Below are positions 32,805-46,445 of a stretch of DNA of 64,000 nucleotides, in pieces. This DNA is from Isoetes taiwanensis. Its lineage: Eukaryota > Streptophyta > Lycopodiopsida > Isoetales > Isoetaceae. How positions within the stretch are numbered: position 1 is the stretch's first letter; each line of letters starts with the position of its first letter. The notes beneath the pieces were generated by a model that was not told the origin of the DNA, searched no databases, and worked only from the letters and a program-made list of their open reading frames with translations. The translations under genes were made by a program, and so were the position numbers. The stretch covers positions 766,616-830,615 of the forward strand of contig JAJEKV010000148.1 in assembly GCA_021234155.1 (NCBI GenBank), read 5' to 3'.

Positions 32805-35800
32805 AATGTTCTTGGAGACCAAGAGCAAAGCACCGCCATGCTCCCAGTAGTACTAACTTGATAGGATCCTCGAACCTCGAAAAGTGGGAAATTTTTTTCT
32901 CATTTTTGTAGTTTATGCTAAGCTAGTAACAGTTAAGTGGATTGGAATTTAATATTAAAGAATGAGCACGGTTAAAGAATGAGCGGGTAAGGTGGTCTCA
33001 CAGCTAAACTTTAGTCGGCGCTGGTTCAATAACTAAACTTTTCTCCATGACGAAAGTTCGGCTGGCGTTCAATAACTAAACTTTGGTTGACAGCGGCGGC
33101 GCCAAATAACTAAACTTTGGATTCTGCGGCGGCATAGCGTTCAATAACTAAACTTTAGTTTTTCGACGGCGCCAAAGGCGTGAGACATTGATGACAACGG
33201 CTTGAAAAGTTATAAAATTTAAAAAAGTAACTTGGTAATTCCAATCTTAGCCTAGGATCTAGCTAGACTAGTCTAGTTTTCAATCTCTTTGAACCTCATC
33301 TTAAAAAATTCCCTTGGTAGCGACAATTGAACCTCCCACCCAAGGGTTGAACCCCCAAACCCCGTGCCAACCAGGGCGGGCATCGTTTTGTTTGAATTAT
33401 AATTCTTAATTAGATTTAAGCTTTAATAATGTTAGATAATATTAATGGCTAAGCCTTAGATTTAGAACCAAGGCCCTTAAGCTAGATAGAGAGCGACATC
33501 TCGATGAACACCGGGACTCCGATCGACATGATCGCACCAAGCGAACCGCTTCGACTTTCTCGACAAAGCGAAAACAGCCGAGAGGCCAAGGAGGCGAAGG
33601 AAACAAGAAAGGAGAGGGCAAGCGAGAGCGGGGAGGCCAAGGCTCAAAAAGCAGCAGAGCGCGAAGCTGGTCCAACATTTTGAAGACTCAACGGCTGCCT
33701 TTGTTCATGCGGAAGTAACCCTCATGAGGGAAGGCATGTAATTAGCTAGTTTAATTAAAGGGAGATCCCCAGTAGATATGTTGTAAATAATCAATAATTT
33801 TGTTAATACATGATAATTTTGAGTAGTTTTATGTGTCAAATCTTGCTTAATTAGGACGAGTTAGCAAGTAGTAGTTTTTATTTTAGTAAAATAGGATACT
33901 CTCTGGACCAAAAGTGTGATGTCTCAAAAAACAAAAAGTTAGTTTTGAAGCGGCGCAAAGCCGTGAGACCTCAAAACTTGACCAAAACAGCTCAAATTGA
34001 CCCAATAAAGGGGTCGATTCTACCTAATTTGATGAGCCCATCACCCCTTACACCATTAGTTTACCCAAATTAGACACCTTTGATCGAAATGAGGTGATGT
34101 CTCAAAGTTAGTTTTGAGTTTTTCTTCTATTTCTTCACGACTTGTCAAAGTCACCTTCAACCCTACTTGCGCATAGCATCTTTTAGGTAACCTAGCCTTG
34201 TTCAAGCATTTCATACCTAGACCATGTCCAAACTAGACCAAAACACCTCCAAATTGACCAAGTAAAGGGGTCCATTACGCCTAACTTCGATGAGACTAGC
34301 ATGATTTGACCCTTAGATCACCCAAATTGGACAAGTTTAACCCAATTTACAGCCAATGTCTCACGGCTTCGGCGCTGGTCAAAGAACTAAACTTTAGTTT
34401 TTGAGCGGGGCGCAACCCCTGAACCTCCTCCACTTTGAACCTCCATAGCTTGAGCTACTGAGCTCCAAATCACCTGAAAATTGTTGCAATAGGACCATTA
34501 GATAGCCTAGAATCCTTTTTATGACCTCAAATTAGGCTAGAAATGTCAAACCCTAGCCCAAATTGACCAAAATTGCCCAAACCCTTGAATTGTTTTCCAA
34601 GCTGTGGTTTGTTTGTAGATAGAAGCATACCCCATTAGTAGCTGCATAAGTATTGCTCTCACTCAAAGCTGATACCTTACTCCCTAGATAGAAGTGCCCA
34701 AAGAACACCCCTTTGTTATAGTCATCTAGACCTCGACATAGCAACCCAAGTCCAAGCGCCGGGTACATCACCTCTGCTCATGCCAAAGGCATAAACCTTG
34801 ACCTAATTACATTGTCCTTCTAATAGAGTTTGACTTATATAGCATCCACATTGACACTCCCTATTGCCGGGATACCTAGAAAGGAGCTAGAGTCTAGAGG
34901 CGCCCAAGCAGCTCCATGTGTGAGATTGGACTCCCCAAACCAACTTTGTTGGGACCTTAGGGTATGCCTCAAACATCATGGAGGTTTTGCAAAACAACCC
35001 TCATTTCATGCCATACCACCGTCCTAATATCCATAGACTTGTAGATTATAGATATGTCTCGATGTCTTTTGCTTTCGAGCCACCTTGCTTGCTTATAGAG
35101 CCCGAATGTTGTAGGAGAGCCCTTCAAGTAGACCTTAGACTCTAGGAAATCTGGCGTTGCTTTTAAGTCACGGGGCGAGCCCCCGAGAAGAGCTAGAGGC
35201 GCCCAACTTCTTGAAGACATCAAGGTCCCGGCCGATGTACAAGCGATAAGGAGAGGAGACGAAAAGCGGAGACCAAGAGGGAAGCACAATGACAAATACC
35301 TCAACCGACAAGCGAGTAGAGCGGGGACACCAGGCCTATCATCAACCTTCATCAAATGGGAAGAATATTTGGTAACCAACGGCATCAAAATTTTCTAGGT
35401 GTTAACCTCCCGACTACCACCGCGAGGTCACATCGGGAAAGAGGATCTCGGCGCCTTCACCAACTCAAGCGCACATGAGCTTCAAATGGAAGAACGCAAA
35501 GGCAGCAAAAATATAGGTGCAGGAAGGCGTTAGACATCGATGCATGCGTTAGCATCCACGAGCTAGGGCTAGAGGGCATAATCTTCCGTTGAGGAGAGAA
35601 ATCATGGCGACACGGGAGTGTATAGAAACCGGAGGAAGACAACCCCGCGACATTGCAGCCCAGCAGCTCAAGCGAATGTCATGCAACGTCAACAAAAGGC
35701 GACCAAGCTAGGCAACCACAAAGCACCCAAGGCTGACCAAGATGAGCTTCTGGCTCCCTTGCACCAGCGAGGAGACCACGAGGGAGGAGGCGCTATCGGG

Positions 35801-38800
35801 GAACATCTCCAACGAAGACCTATATCGGCATTAAGGGGCAAGATCAAGGAGGAGAATATTCCGCCGAACAAGAATTCGGACCCGGGAACACCTAGAAACC
35901 AAAGGAAGATGGGCTTTAATAAGCCAAGACCAAAGGGACTCTAATGGATAGGACCCAAAGGACGGAGGAGGCGACCTAGCCGGCGCGATACAAAATCACA
36001 TAAAGGCGACCAGAAGGAACCATAGGTAAGGGCAATGGAGCGACCACACTCTATGCAGGAGGAGAGGCACCTCGGAATGAAGCAAAGCCAAGCAGAACGT
36101 GAGTCCTTTCGGAAATTCAACTGCCGGAGGAATGACAATGCACCCTACCGACCACGATCTCGAGCCGAAGACATTCAAGAATGCCCAACTGCAACAACAA
36201 AGGTGATCCTACTCAAGCGATCAAGCGCACGCGCACATCGGCAACCTTACAGCGACACACTTTGCATGTAGGGGCGTTGGCGGTCACCGCATTCCTCCAC
36301 GACGAATATACACATTAAGGAGGAGCATCTTTCTCAAGGGATCACATCAACGAACACTCTTATAAACGGCGTGGCGAGCTCGGATCAGACATGAAGCTCA
36401 ACAATAGTAGCGACATCTCAAAGGAATCCACGGAGTCAACCGGAACAAAGAAGATGCAACAAAACCAAAGGGTCAAATCACGATAGGAGGAGGGAAACCC
36501 TAAAGGAATATAAACAATTAAGTAGATCTTAATTAGTTGTTTTGAAAAAAGTCGATGAATTAAAAATCCCAATGTAAATGCATATATGTCTATTGTATAT
36601 CTCGGTGCTCCACGGATCTGATGGGAGAAACATGAGTTTAAAGTCATGTTTTTCACGGTTTAAGCGCTTAGATCAGGAAGCTCCTTCCACCGACTACCAA
36701 AAGAGGAAGCAAGGAAGCACAACTATAGCCCAAGATCAAAATGGAAGAGCAAAATGCGAGGGAGAAAGCGACCCGGAGGCCAAGCAAATCTTCGACTCAA
36801 ACACTTCGGGAAGTGCCCTCAAATAGAACACAGCTTTCGTCCACCCAATGTCGAATAATAAGAACAACAGGTCATGTCAAGATCATCAGTATTTGCACGG
36901 GGACATCGAGGCCCTTAACACTACATCTTGTGGCGGTGGCAACACTTGATGAACTTATGATGCAGTGGCCTCAACAATTGAAGGAGGAAAGACCGACATC
37001 AACGAGCCAACTAAGAAGGCAACATCTTAGACGGCCATAATTCCACCTTGTGGTAATATAGGGTGATGCGCTATGACACGTATTAGATGGAGAGGCACTT
37101 CACGAAAGGCACCGCGGACGAGGAGATATGCCTTCAACAACTAGGTGATGGCCGGCCGGATACTCCTACCGATAATTAGAAGAGAAGAAGCCAGAGCATA
37201 TCTCCGACATGTGGCACGTCAAAGCGCCCAAGGTAGAAGCATTCGACACCTTAACGACAAGGATAGCAACTGAAGCACCTTCGCAAAAAGAGAGTTCAAG
37301 ATAATAGCCAAGTTATTCAACGACAAGAGTATATCTAAAGGTACTTCTTCAACTCAAGGGTCAAGGCTGCCTTGAGATATAAGGATCCATCATCCCCAAC
37401 ATAGCCGCCCGGGGAGGAGAGCCATGATGCCTTACTTGCCATAGAGGCCGACATGCATATGGGGACAAAGGTCCAGGGAACTGAAAGCCGGAGAAGTGCT
37501 AGCAACCCGACTTCTTCCACGAGCTCCCCTAGAGGCAACAGGAGGATCAAAACCCGGCGAGCACAATCAAAGTCACCTGAGGGTACCTCAAGACAAGAAG
37601 ATGGCATAGCACTGCTGCGCCGACAACAACATCCAAGCCATGTGATCGAGGGATCAAACAAGGAAGATTGGAAGCTCGATGGAGAAGCAATTAGGTGAGA
37701 CGAGTCGATGACTTGCACACGGACTTGCATGCAACTTGGCGAACCCAAGGATGGACGATTCAAAGAACAACTCTGAAGAGAACAACTCCCGGAGGAGTAT
37801 AGCCAAAGGAATCGGCGCACGACACCTCAAGAGACGCCTCAAATAGCTCAAGTATCATGAAGGAAGAACAATTCCGCCTCGAACGGGATCGGGGAAGCGG
37901 GCGAAATGTCGAAGCATCAACGACAAACACACCTTTTATTGGAATGTGATGCAAAGCGTGTTGTGCCATAGCCGACAAACATCGGAGGGCCCAAGCATAT
38001 CAACAAGTTGCCCCGGTATGAGCTGACGTACAAATAGAAGGATATAGATCATCAACACCATTGCTTGTGGAGGAACACCGATGACATTGCCAAAGGAGTA
38101 GGTGTGCAACTTCGGAAGGGAGGCACAAGGGAGACCCTAATAGCTCTAGTAGTAATTCTAACTATGTAAGTTATATGTTTTGCATGTATAGTTCCCTTGT
38201 TATTCCTTCCTTTCCATAGCGCTAACAGATCAAAGGAAGAGATGTCATGCAAGTTGCGAATTGAAGCAATCAACACGATAATCGACAAAGAGGACTGGAG
38301 CATATGAGACATCGATGGAGTCGGGAAGACATCAATTGCAGTCGCTTTTTTAGCCAAGACAAAAAGTTCAAGATGAAAGATCTTTTCAATCAACCACCAC
38401 CTTCGGGCTTTTGAAAAAGCGGCATGGAAGATTTCAAAGTGATCAACTACACCATCAAGCAATCTTGAGGCTTCTAACGAACAAAGTCAACCTCTACATC
38501 AAAAAGAGGAGCCCACCGTCAAGGAGACTGAAGTATCGGCGACTTCGGAAGAACGTTACCTTTGCTACTTCAAGTAGGCAACGCGAGTGGATGAGCTTCT
38601 AGCAAGCTCAAGGATCTAAGGCCATGGAGCCTAGTATGCGTTAAATGTGTATGGACGGTAACATCCATATTGGGATTAGAAGGCATTTCCATATTACGGC
38701 TAAAAGGATTGCCCCAATATTGAGCTAAGCGTCAAGGATTGGGAAGGAATGCATAGGGAGTAACTATAATTATACACGATTGTTAACGGACATCCAACGT

Positions 38801-40659
38801 GAAACCACTTGGTGAGATTGATCTCCTCGCTAAGGAATCATTACTAGGATAATTGTTGACCATGTATAAATCTAGTACCTCCAAAGAATAATCCAACCGA
38901 AAGAAAAGAAGTAATCTAACAAGTCCGCCAACTTGTTACGATGACATCAATTCGATTGGTAGGAATATTCCAAGAGCTAAATAACTAAGAAAGGGGAATC
39001 TCTAGAATATAAAAGAATAATACATGTAAGGTACATCTAAAATAAAATTATAGTAATCAAATAGTCTTTTTTGAGACAAAAGGAATTGTCATGATGACAA
39101 AACCTTGTGGTTTAGAATCGTTCTAACTAAGTAGGTAACCCATAGCTATATTGAAATAAATGATAACATAATATGTGCATCCATCTTAGATGGTTATATA
39201 TGTTAGCTAAGGCTAGTAAATTAATGTGCTAAGCAAGAAGCATATACCTCTTAAGGGAGAGAATAGATATGATGTTGTGTACAACGTCATTGAAGGGTGC
39301 TTGAGACCATTTTCTTTTTTGAAGAAAGTGGGAGGGCTCAATCTTATGATTGAGCGTGCTTGCATCGAATTGACCTAACCCGTAGAATAGAGTTCACCGG
39401 CAATGACCGAGCGAATAGAAGCGAAGATAGATAGATAGATAGCTCAAAAGAGGCCTTCAACGTCGTAGACCCACGGTAACTATCTACACCAATGAAGTGG
39501 AGCAAAACTATGGGAGCAATGCAACGACCAAGTCATCTCCAAATTACTGTGGCCTTAGCTCAATGGGTGGATGCATTCTAGCCTAGGTAAAGGCGTCGCA
39601 TGCGTTATAAGCTTTAATGTGTCTTATAGATAAGTTAAATATAGATCCTAATAATTGCATGGAATTACCGCGTATATGTATCATGGAAATAAGTTCAATA
39701 ACAATGATAATGTGAGGTAGCATGTTAATTAATCCTTACATGATGCAATTCCTTGGGGGTCCTTATAGATATAGATAGAAAATAGAATTCAAATATACTT
39801 AAGTGCATCTTAGGGATATACTTCCAAGGGTAATCACGAGGACCCAAGGAGGAGAATAAGAAGCACATCTAATTCTTGTGTATGATAATTAAAACCTTGT
39901 CTATGTAACAATAGGTCTAAATCGGGGTTATTGTTCAAATAAGCGAATCTAAAAGTCGTTAAATATTGCAAAGATTAGAGTAAATATAATTGTACTATCG
40001 GAAGTAATGTATCCCATACTATGATAATGTTAATTCATAAATATTACCTTAGGGTAATTATGTTAATCACATGCATTAAAGGAGCCAGCAAAATGGCTCG
40101 GGCATAATGGATTTTGTGTGTAGATTAAATGCTTGTATAGTTAAGATTAATCTACGCTTGTAGGGGTTGCATGCGTTGTTACCGATGATGAGACCACTCA
40201 GTGATCTCTAGGCGTGGTGTAATGTCAATGTAGGCATGACCAGCGTTTCCGCTTGGACGAGTGGAAGGTAGATTAGAAAGTCTCATTCCGTCCCACTAAG
40301 TAGACGACCTCGAGAAAAGGAGGTCATTCAGGAATGCATTGATAGGAAAAGGCACCTTTAGCCCCATATATGCTTTGATAGGAGGAAGCTATCCTTCCGC
40401 CCCACATAGGGAAGGATATTCTCCTTTGGCAACTAGAGGTGTAGGCATGAGCCATATAGATATAGGCATATAGGGCGCTCCTCCGGCCATAATGGAAGAT
40501 TCACCCTCTTCCCTACCGAGATTAGCCATGCATCCATGTAGATAGGTGGGGTGGTCACCATATAACCAAAATTTTATTAATAATTAAAATAGTAATAACG
40601 TGGGTCGACATCTTGAGGCCAATAGAGCTCCTCAGAGGGCAAGGAGGTCGAAGCTGAAA

Positions 40660-41190
40660 ACTTGCAACACAAATTTAGTCATAATGTGTTGCAAGGGATG
40701 AAGAGAGTACCTTAAGTGTAAATTTTGTATGAAATTGATAAACTTTGATAAACTTAAATGTTGTGTTAAGTAAGGTTAATAATTACCTTGCGTGAGATTA
40801 AGTTATGAAGTGATAAGTTAATTGGGTAATGAAATAGTACGAATGTCTTAAACATTACCTTAGAGTAATTCTAATAATTAAGATAGTAATAGTAAGTATG
40901 TAATTATAGATATTGTAAAATTAATGCGGGATTTTAAAGGTCTTGAGGACTTGCAACACAAATTTGTTGGAATGTGTTGCAAGGGATGAAGAGTACCTTA
41001 AATAATAATTGTATATGAAAGTGTTAAATTGTGATAAACTAAATGTTATAATAAACGGTGACTAATAAGTACCCTGTTTTAATAGAAGTTACAATTGACA
41101 AGTTAATTGATAATGTAATGGCGTAATAATAATTTAAAATATTACCTTAAGGTAATCTTAATAAATGTGTAAGTATAATAGTAGTATATC
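40660..41190. repeat. Tandem duplication of about 290 bp in the LTR element
   Basis: ACTTGCAACACAAATTT...AATGTGTTGCAAGGGATGAAG...GATAAACT...ATTACCTTA(G/A)(A/G)GTAAT occurs at about 40660-40885 and 40949-41155, shortly before the polypurine tract. The second copy has indels. Confidence 0.8.
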
Positions 41191-41261
41191 GTATGCATCG
41201 CCGATTGCAGGTTAGGAAGATTCAAGGTGGGGAGACCCACGATGCCGCTTGACATCATTTC

Positions 41262-41274
41262 AAGGTGGGGAGAA
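41262..41274 (+). promoter_or_regulatory. LTR element polypurine tract
   Basis: TTTCAAGGTGGGGAGAATG directly before the 3' LTR, the presumed plus-strand primer. A second copy of CAAGGTGGGGAGA lies 38 bp upstream (41223), a small local duplication. Confidence 0.7.
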
Positions 41275-42876
41275 TGTGGCGTTCCCGCACGATTAATGGT
41301 CCCGGGCATTATCTTTATCTTGTCTCGTCATCGCCGCACACGCCACTCCAACCGACGTGTACCGCACGCGTAGCCAGTGAGTAGCCCTAGGGGGCAACTT
41401 GCTAGGTATGTGCACTTCTTATTAATGTGCACATGCACATTTATTAAAGGTGCACACATTTCCATGTGGGCAACACGCACATTTAGGTGCACACATTTCC
41501 ATGTAGGCACATTTGGCCACCTAGCCATTAAAGGCAAGTGGGCCCATTTCCAATTATCCCACATACCTAAAGGGATAATTGGAAACCCCAAGCCCCAACC
41601 CTTGCCTATTTAAGTAGAAGAACCTAACTTGCCCATTTTTCGTTCCTAGGGTTTTAGAGCTCGCTTTTGGCTGCTCTATGAGTCAAAACACTCCCGACTC
41701 CATCGAGAATGGCACCATTAGTTTCCCTTGATTCGGCGATTCGTTAGGATGGTCGAACTTCGGTCGAGGAGAGCAACTCATGGATCAGGTATGTAGTCGA
41801 TTTAATGGTCTAAACCGTTTTCCATTGTATCGGTAGGGTTTAGCCTATTAAATAAATGTTTAGCGCCTATCTAGATCTCTAGATGAGTAGATACGAGACT
41901 CTAACTAAAAAGAACCTAACTCTATGATATAGATTAGATCTATGTTCTTTAGTTCTTACGGTGATGCATATGGATGATGTATCTCTGTGAACTCCTTTGT
42001 ATTGGGAAGGGGGATAGAGACCTAAAGCTTAGTAGATGCTCCTAGATTAGCCTCTCTAGCACACTATAGATGCGACATGCACAAGAGCCACACCTGGTTG
42101 TGGGTGAAGGGGGCCGGGCCGGCTTATAAGGAGGTTAGTGTTACGACTCTTGAACGATCCCTATGGTGTGTTAGTGCTACCGGGATCATTGTGACTAGGT
42201 CTAATGGCTTGCCACTGCGTGTGGGCAAGGCATGGGCTCCACACTGTGAGGTGGTGAATATGACCTTCCATTGAGTTCAAGTCGAATCACGGGCAAGGTG
42301 GCCCTAGTCACCTTTGAGTCAGCATGTGATCTCTGCGGAGGGAGAGATCCCTTTACCGCCCATCGAACCGGGGAGATGCAACCCGATATAGCCCCTTGGC
42401 TATGCATCCGGCGGGCTACGGTCAGTCCCAACACTTTTCGACCTACTCGCAAAGTGTGCACTGAGGGGCGGATGGAGTGGACAACCTAAGCCATGTTCAT
42501 ATGCCGACCAAATCCATTGCCATGAATGCATGCGCAATGAACTCACGGAGACCAAGCTTGTCGGGCCATCCCGTGTCCCAGCCTTGGGTAGGATTTCCTC
42601 ATGCATTGTGCTGATCATTGTCTTTTGCAGATGTGATGTGCCACCCGATGGGTGGGTATATGTTGCTCTTATATCTTGACATGTATGTTTACGCTTCCGC
42701 CAGCTAGGGTAGGCCCCGAGGGAGGCGGTACAATGACCCTTTCACTCTTCCCACCGGAACCGCACCCGGTTGCGGTGTTATGTGAAGGGCCCCTCAGATC
42801 GGCATGGAGTCGGTATGGGGAAGAACTCGCTGGTATACCTGCGGAGTAACCGTGATACCCAGTAGGGGACGCCACG
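41275..42876 (+). repeat. 3' LTR
   Basis: Begins TGTGGCGTTCCCGCACG after the polypurine tract. The end near CGCCACGA (42876) is set by alignment with the first LTR (CGTCGTCA) and by the switch to the A/G-rich tract. Confidence 0.75.
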
Positions 42877-43180
42877 AAAAGGGAAAGGAAAGGGGAGAGG
42901 AGGAGGAGGAAAAAGGACAAAGGGGAAAGGGGAAGAGAAAAAAGGTGAGAAAAAGAAAAAAGGAAGGGAAAAAGGACAATTTAAAAAGAAGAAAGAGAAA
43001 AGGGAGGGAGAAGGGATGGAAAGGGTAAAAGGAAAAGCAAGGAGGGGCAAAAGGAAAAAAATGGGGAAAGAGGAAGAAAAAGAAGAGAGAAAAAAAGGAA
43101 AGGAACAGGAAAGCCAGAAAAGAAAAGAACAAAAAGCCGAAAGAAAAGACTACGAGAAAAGGAAGAGAAAAGGGTGGGCA
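42877..43180 (+). repeat. Polypurine tract, right of the LTR element
   Basis: A/G-rich plus strand of the same kind as 30780-31253. It is best read as the displaced remainder of the tract into which the LTR element inserted. Confidence 0.85.
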
Positions 43181-44500
43181 AAGGGAAAGGGTCAAACGAT
43201 ATTGGGGTACAAAAGCGCCCAAATCCAAGCGATAAGTAAAGAACAAAACGCATTCAAATCCAGCTGAACCCAAGAACCGCATGAAACTAAGTGACCAATA
43301 TACATGTTATCAATCTTTCGCATTTCAAAGATTTATCAACCTTTCCGCATCGGTGTTCGGGGCCTTTAACACTCCGTTCGGGCATCTCCATTATCGTTGT
43401 CTAACTCTTGGGCATCCTGAAAGCTTATACTAAGAATAACGTTAACATCTTCTCGAAAGAATAGGAATCGGGGGAATCAATGAACCTGCCGTTTACCCTG
43501 CTAGCTTCCATCAACCGCTTGCATTTGAACACAGTCAAGCTTTCACTTTACTCAAAGACCACGAGGTTTCTATCATATAATCTCGTTGGGATTTATAGTA
43601 TCATAAATGTTGTTTTAGAACAGGTCCATCATATCATTAGTTGGGATATAGTTTCTCAAGCATTGTTTTGGATTCGTTTTACATGTTTCTTGTTCTCTAT
43701 TTTGTAATGAGAATGGTAGCAATGATTTAAGTTCTCCTATTATGGACGCACGCATTTCAAAGAAGCATAAGCTACCCAAAATGATATTTTTGAGCACTTC
43801 ATTGATGGAATAGGTATATGCATGAGCCCGAATAATTCATATCCTTCTAATATTATGAGATGCCTTGACAAATAAGACTTGAGGATAATAATGAGGAGCC
43901 AAAAGCGTGCTTTTTGTAAATTATTGATTTAGATCCTGCTTGTGATGCGGGGATGGTATGCTACAATCCAACACTTTCGTGGCGGAAAGACTGACCACAT
44001 TAGAGAAAAAAATGGGGTCTCTATGTGTCCCCTAAGAAAAACAAAAAATAATTTGTTATATTTTCTATACCTCATATTTACGCTAGCTTGGTTTCCATCA
44101 TACTGAGTAAATCCTCTTGGGTGCAGGATCAAGTTTATGTTTCCTTATTTTGCATCTTATGTTGCATGTCTGGTGTTCGGATGAGATGATAAGTAAGCTA
44201 AAAACGTCATCTTAGATGGGAGATGTCATGTCTTGTTGTATAAAATACCTACTGTTAAATTCTGCCACTCATTCATCCCGAAAACGCAAGATCCCATGGG
44301 TACCACCCATTTGGATGTTGGCTTGGAGTTTGGACTTAAAACTTTATGCATGGCTTAAGGGTATCAATGAGCATATATTGGCCAAGTTTCCAGTCATTCT
44401 AAGTTCTCAAACTCAAGATATTACAAGTTGTATCAGACTTTTGCTGCAGAAAATAGTTTTTGCACATCTAAGGTTCCCCTATGAAATTTCAGCGATACTT
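43181..44500. other. Unassigned Helitron interior
   Basis: Weak plus-strand frames at 43480-43707 and 44216-44503 have no recognised motif. They could be captured host sequence. I see nothing else here. Confidence 0.25.
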
Positions 44501-44990
44501 TGAATTAGCTTTTTGTAATTTGGCGAGCACTTGAATAACTTTGAGGATGACTTGCTTGCCAAACCTCAGCTTCAAATAATAATGTTTGCCTCCTCAAAAT
44601 AGGTCTGATACAGACGAGAAAAACTGGTCTAAAAAGTTTTTCCTTCAAAATCAAGACAAAGAGCAAAAATAAAAATAAATCTTGTACTTTGAATTAGCTT
44701 TTGTAATTTGGGAGCACTTGAATAAACTTAAAGATGACATGCTTGCCAAATCTCAGCTTCAAATAATACTGTTTCCCTCCTCAAAATAGGTCTGATCTGA
44801 CGAACTAGAAAAAACTGGGTCCTTCACAAAAGACAAAGAGCAAAAATAGATTTTATACTTTGAATTAGCTTTTGTAATTTGGCAAACACTTGAATAACTT
44901 TAAGGATGGCTTGCACCGCCAAATCTCACTTCAGATAATAACGTTTTGCAACTCAAAATAGCTCGATACAGACCTAATTTTTGTCTTGAT
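44501..44990. repeat. Tandem repeat of about 180 bp, three copies
   Basis: CTTTGAATTAGCTTTTTGTAATTTGG followed by CACTTGAATAA, TTGCTTGCCAAA and CCTCAAAATAGGTCTGAT (each quoted in pieces) starts at 44501, 44688 and 44857. Copies differ by short indels, and the third is cut short. Confidence 0.85.
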
Positions 44991-45900
44991 TTGTGAAAGA
45001 CAAAAGCATAAATTAGAAGGCATTTTAACAAATACGATATGATCCATGTCCCGTTTCTTCAAAACATTGGGTCTTCAAACAATAATAATACTCACGTATT
45101 ACAAAGTAATTGCTCAAACACATCTTAAAAACATCAAAGAAAATATGATAAATAACATTACTGAATCATAGCAATGAACATAGCAAAAGTAATCCCTGTT
45201 TTTTGTTCTTTGCAAGATCAAAGTGTTAAACATCTTTGCAAAATCAAAATGTTAAATACAAGCATGCAGCCAAATGAGATGTCAGGTATTGAACCTGAGA
45301 AACCAAAAAATCTCTCCTTTTTTTTCTTTCTTCTATTTCCACCATCTTTATACCTGAAGTTCATGGAGGTTTATACTTCTGGCCACCATGATAACTAGAA
45401 ATTAAGTATTATAGTTATCCGGGAATCCAATTGAAACATGAAGTCCTTCCCAATCATCATCAACTTTTTTTTTGCACAAAGAAGACCTTTTTTGCTTCAG
45501 ATCTTGGCATCTAAAAAATGAAATCAATTCTAGAGGTACAATAAAGCAAGAAATAAATCGATTCTTTGTAGCTTCCCCTTGCTACAAAAAGATCCTAAAC
45601 CAAGCGTTGGCATCATAGACCATAATTGAATTTCATAGACTACCAAAAGATCCTTAATTGAATGGAACATAGACCATAAAATAGCAGAATGGAGATAATG
45701 ATAATTCAATGAGCACTAATGCTTACAACATTCATTAGTACTTTGGAAGGAAAAGGTGCCTTGTGTTAGAATGAACTTATGAACAAATTGCAGCCATTAG
45801 TTCTTATACGAATAAGCAAGTCACAGAAATATAAGCCATGTGGAATCAAACATATGAGACACTGAAATTTAACCACTAAAAAATGTAATAGCTCACTTGC
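44991..45900. other. AT-rich spacer
   Basis: No gene, RNA or repeat that I can support. Confidence 0.4.
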
Positions 45901-45904
45901 CAGT

Positions 45905-46445
45905 GAACCTTGCTTTTCATTTTCCTTCTCTTCTTCATTTTCTTTGTCATTGTCATCACCGACCTTTGCCCCTTAAGAAGTTCTAGACCCTAACTGCTTT
46001 GCTCCCCCCCCCATGCTTGAGTTTTCTACCTGCATGGAAAGACTTTTGATGTTGATGGAAGACATTTCTGCTTGATAATTTCCAATGTCTTCCTTCAGAT
46101 CTTCAATCTTACATTTTAAGTTACGTAAATCTGTTGCATTGCATTTCTTCAAGGTTTGTTCGGCGACTTTTTTAGTGTCTCTTCCTCCCTCAAAAAGTTC
46201 TCGATGATGTCCTTCTCAGCCGGATGGTTCATTCAACCCTTCCAAAGACTTCTCTTTGACTTGATTTTTCTGTATTTGAGATGCTATCAAAGTCTGCTTG
46301 TCCCTTAACAAAATAAAAGCCTCCTTCGGTTTGTTCTCTTCCTTCTGGTTTTGCTTTTACGTGTGTCATGATGTTTTGTATGTTCACTTCAAACTTGCTG
46401 CACTCTCCTTTTCCCTTTCTTTACCTATGAAGATTTAAGCGAATC
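45905..46445 (-). pseudogene. Coiled-coil protein fragment, unrecognised
   Basis: On the minus strand, pieces in two or three frames read as a continuous heptad-like coiled coil: LLRDKQTLIASQIQKNQVKE, then EKDIIENFLREEETLKK, LRNLKCKIEDLKEDIGNYQA and EMSSINIKSLSMQVE, ending in an acidic EEEKENE stretch. The frame shifts suggest decay. Position inside the Helitron suggests a captured gene piece. I cannot name the parent. Confidence 0.4.

Larger units (their letters stand above)
32805..41274 (+). other. LTR element interior
   Basis: 33003-33165 has five copies of an AATAACTAAACTTT motif separated by GC-rich spacers, and a sixth lies near 34390. 35400-38650 has higher GC and several short open, Arg/Lys/Gln-rich frames (for example 35618-35944 and 37453-37698 plus) that could be Gag remnants, but I see no zinc knuckle. 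38650-41270 is AT-rich and non-coding. A tRNA-like A box at 39548 has no partner B box. Confidence 0.5.
31254..42876 (+). mobile_element. LTR retroelement, probably Ty3-type, without recognisable pol
   Basis: Direct repeats at about 31254-32792 and 41275-42876 are the LTRs. After the first comes TGGTATCGAGC (32794), one base short of the initiator tRNA-Met primer site TGGTATCAGAGC. Before the second is the polypurine tract AAGGTGGGGAGAA (41262-41274), typical of plant Ty3 elements. The 8.5-kb interior shows no reverse transcriptase, integrase or protease motif that I can find on either strand, only short charged frames at 35.6-38.6 kb. It is either a large non-autonomous element or one decayed beyond recognition. 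Confidence 0.8.

Noticed and set aside
39541-39605. Possible tRNA gene (TAGCTCAATGGGTGGATG A-box match)
   Set aside because: No T arm, B box or acceptor pairing follows; box A alone is too weak.
32805-41274. Intact Ty3 polyprotein in the LTR interior
   Set aside because: No YxDD, integrase or zinc-knuckle motif could be read in any frame.
42794-43282. 162-codon minus-strand Phe/Pro-rich frame
   Set aside because: Compositional frame over the purine tract beside the 3' LTR.
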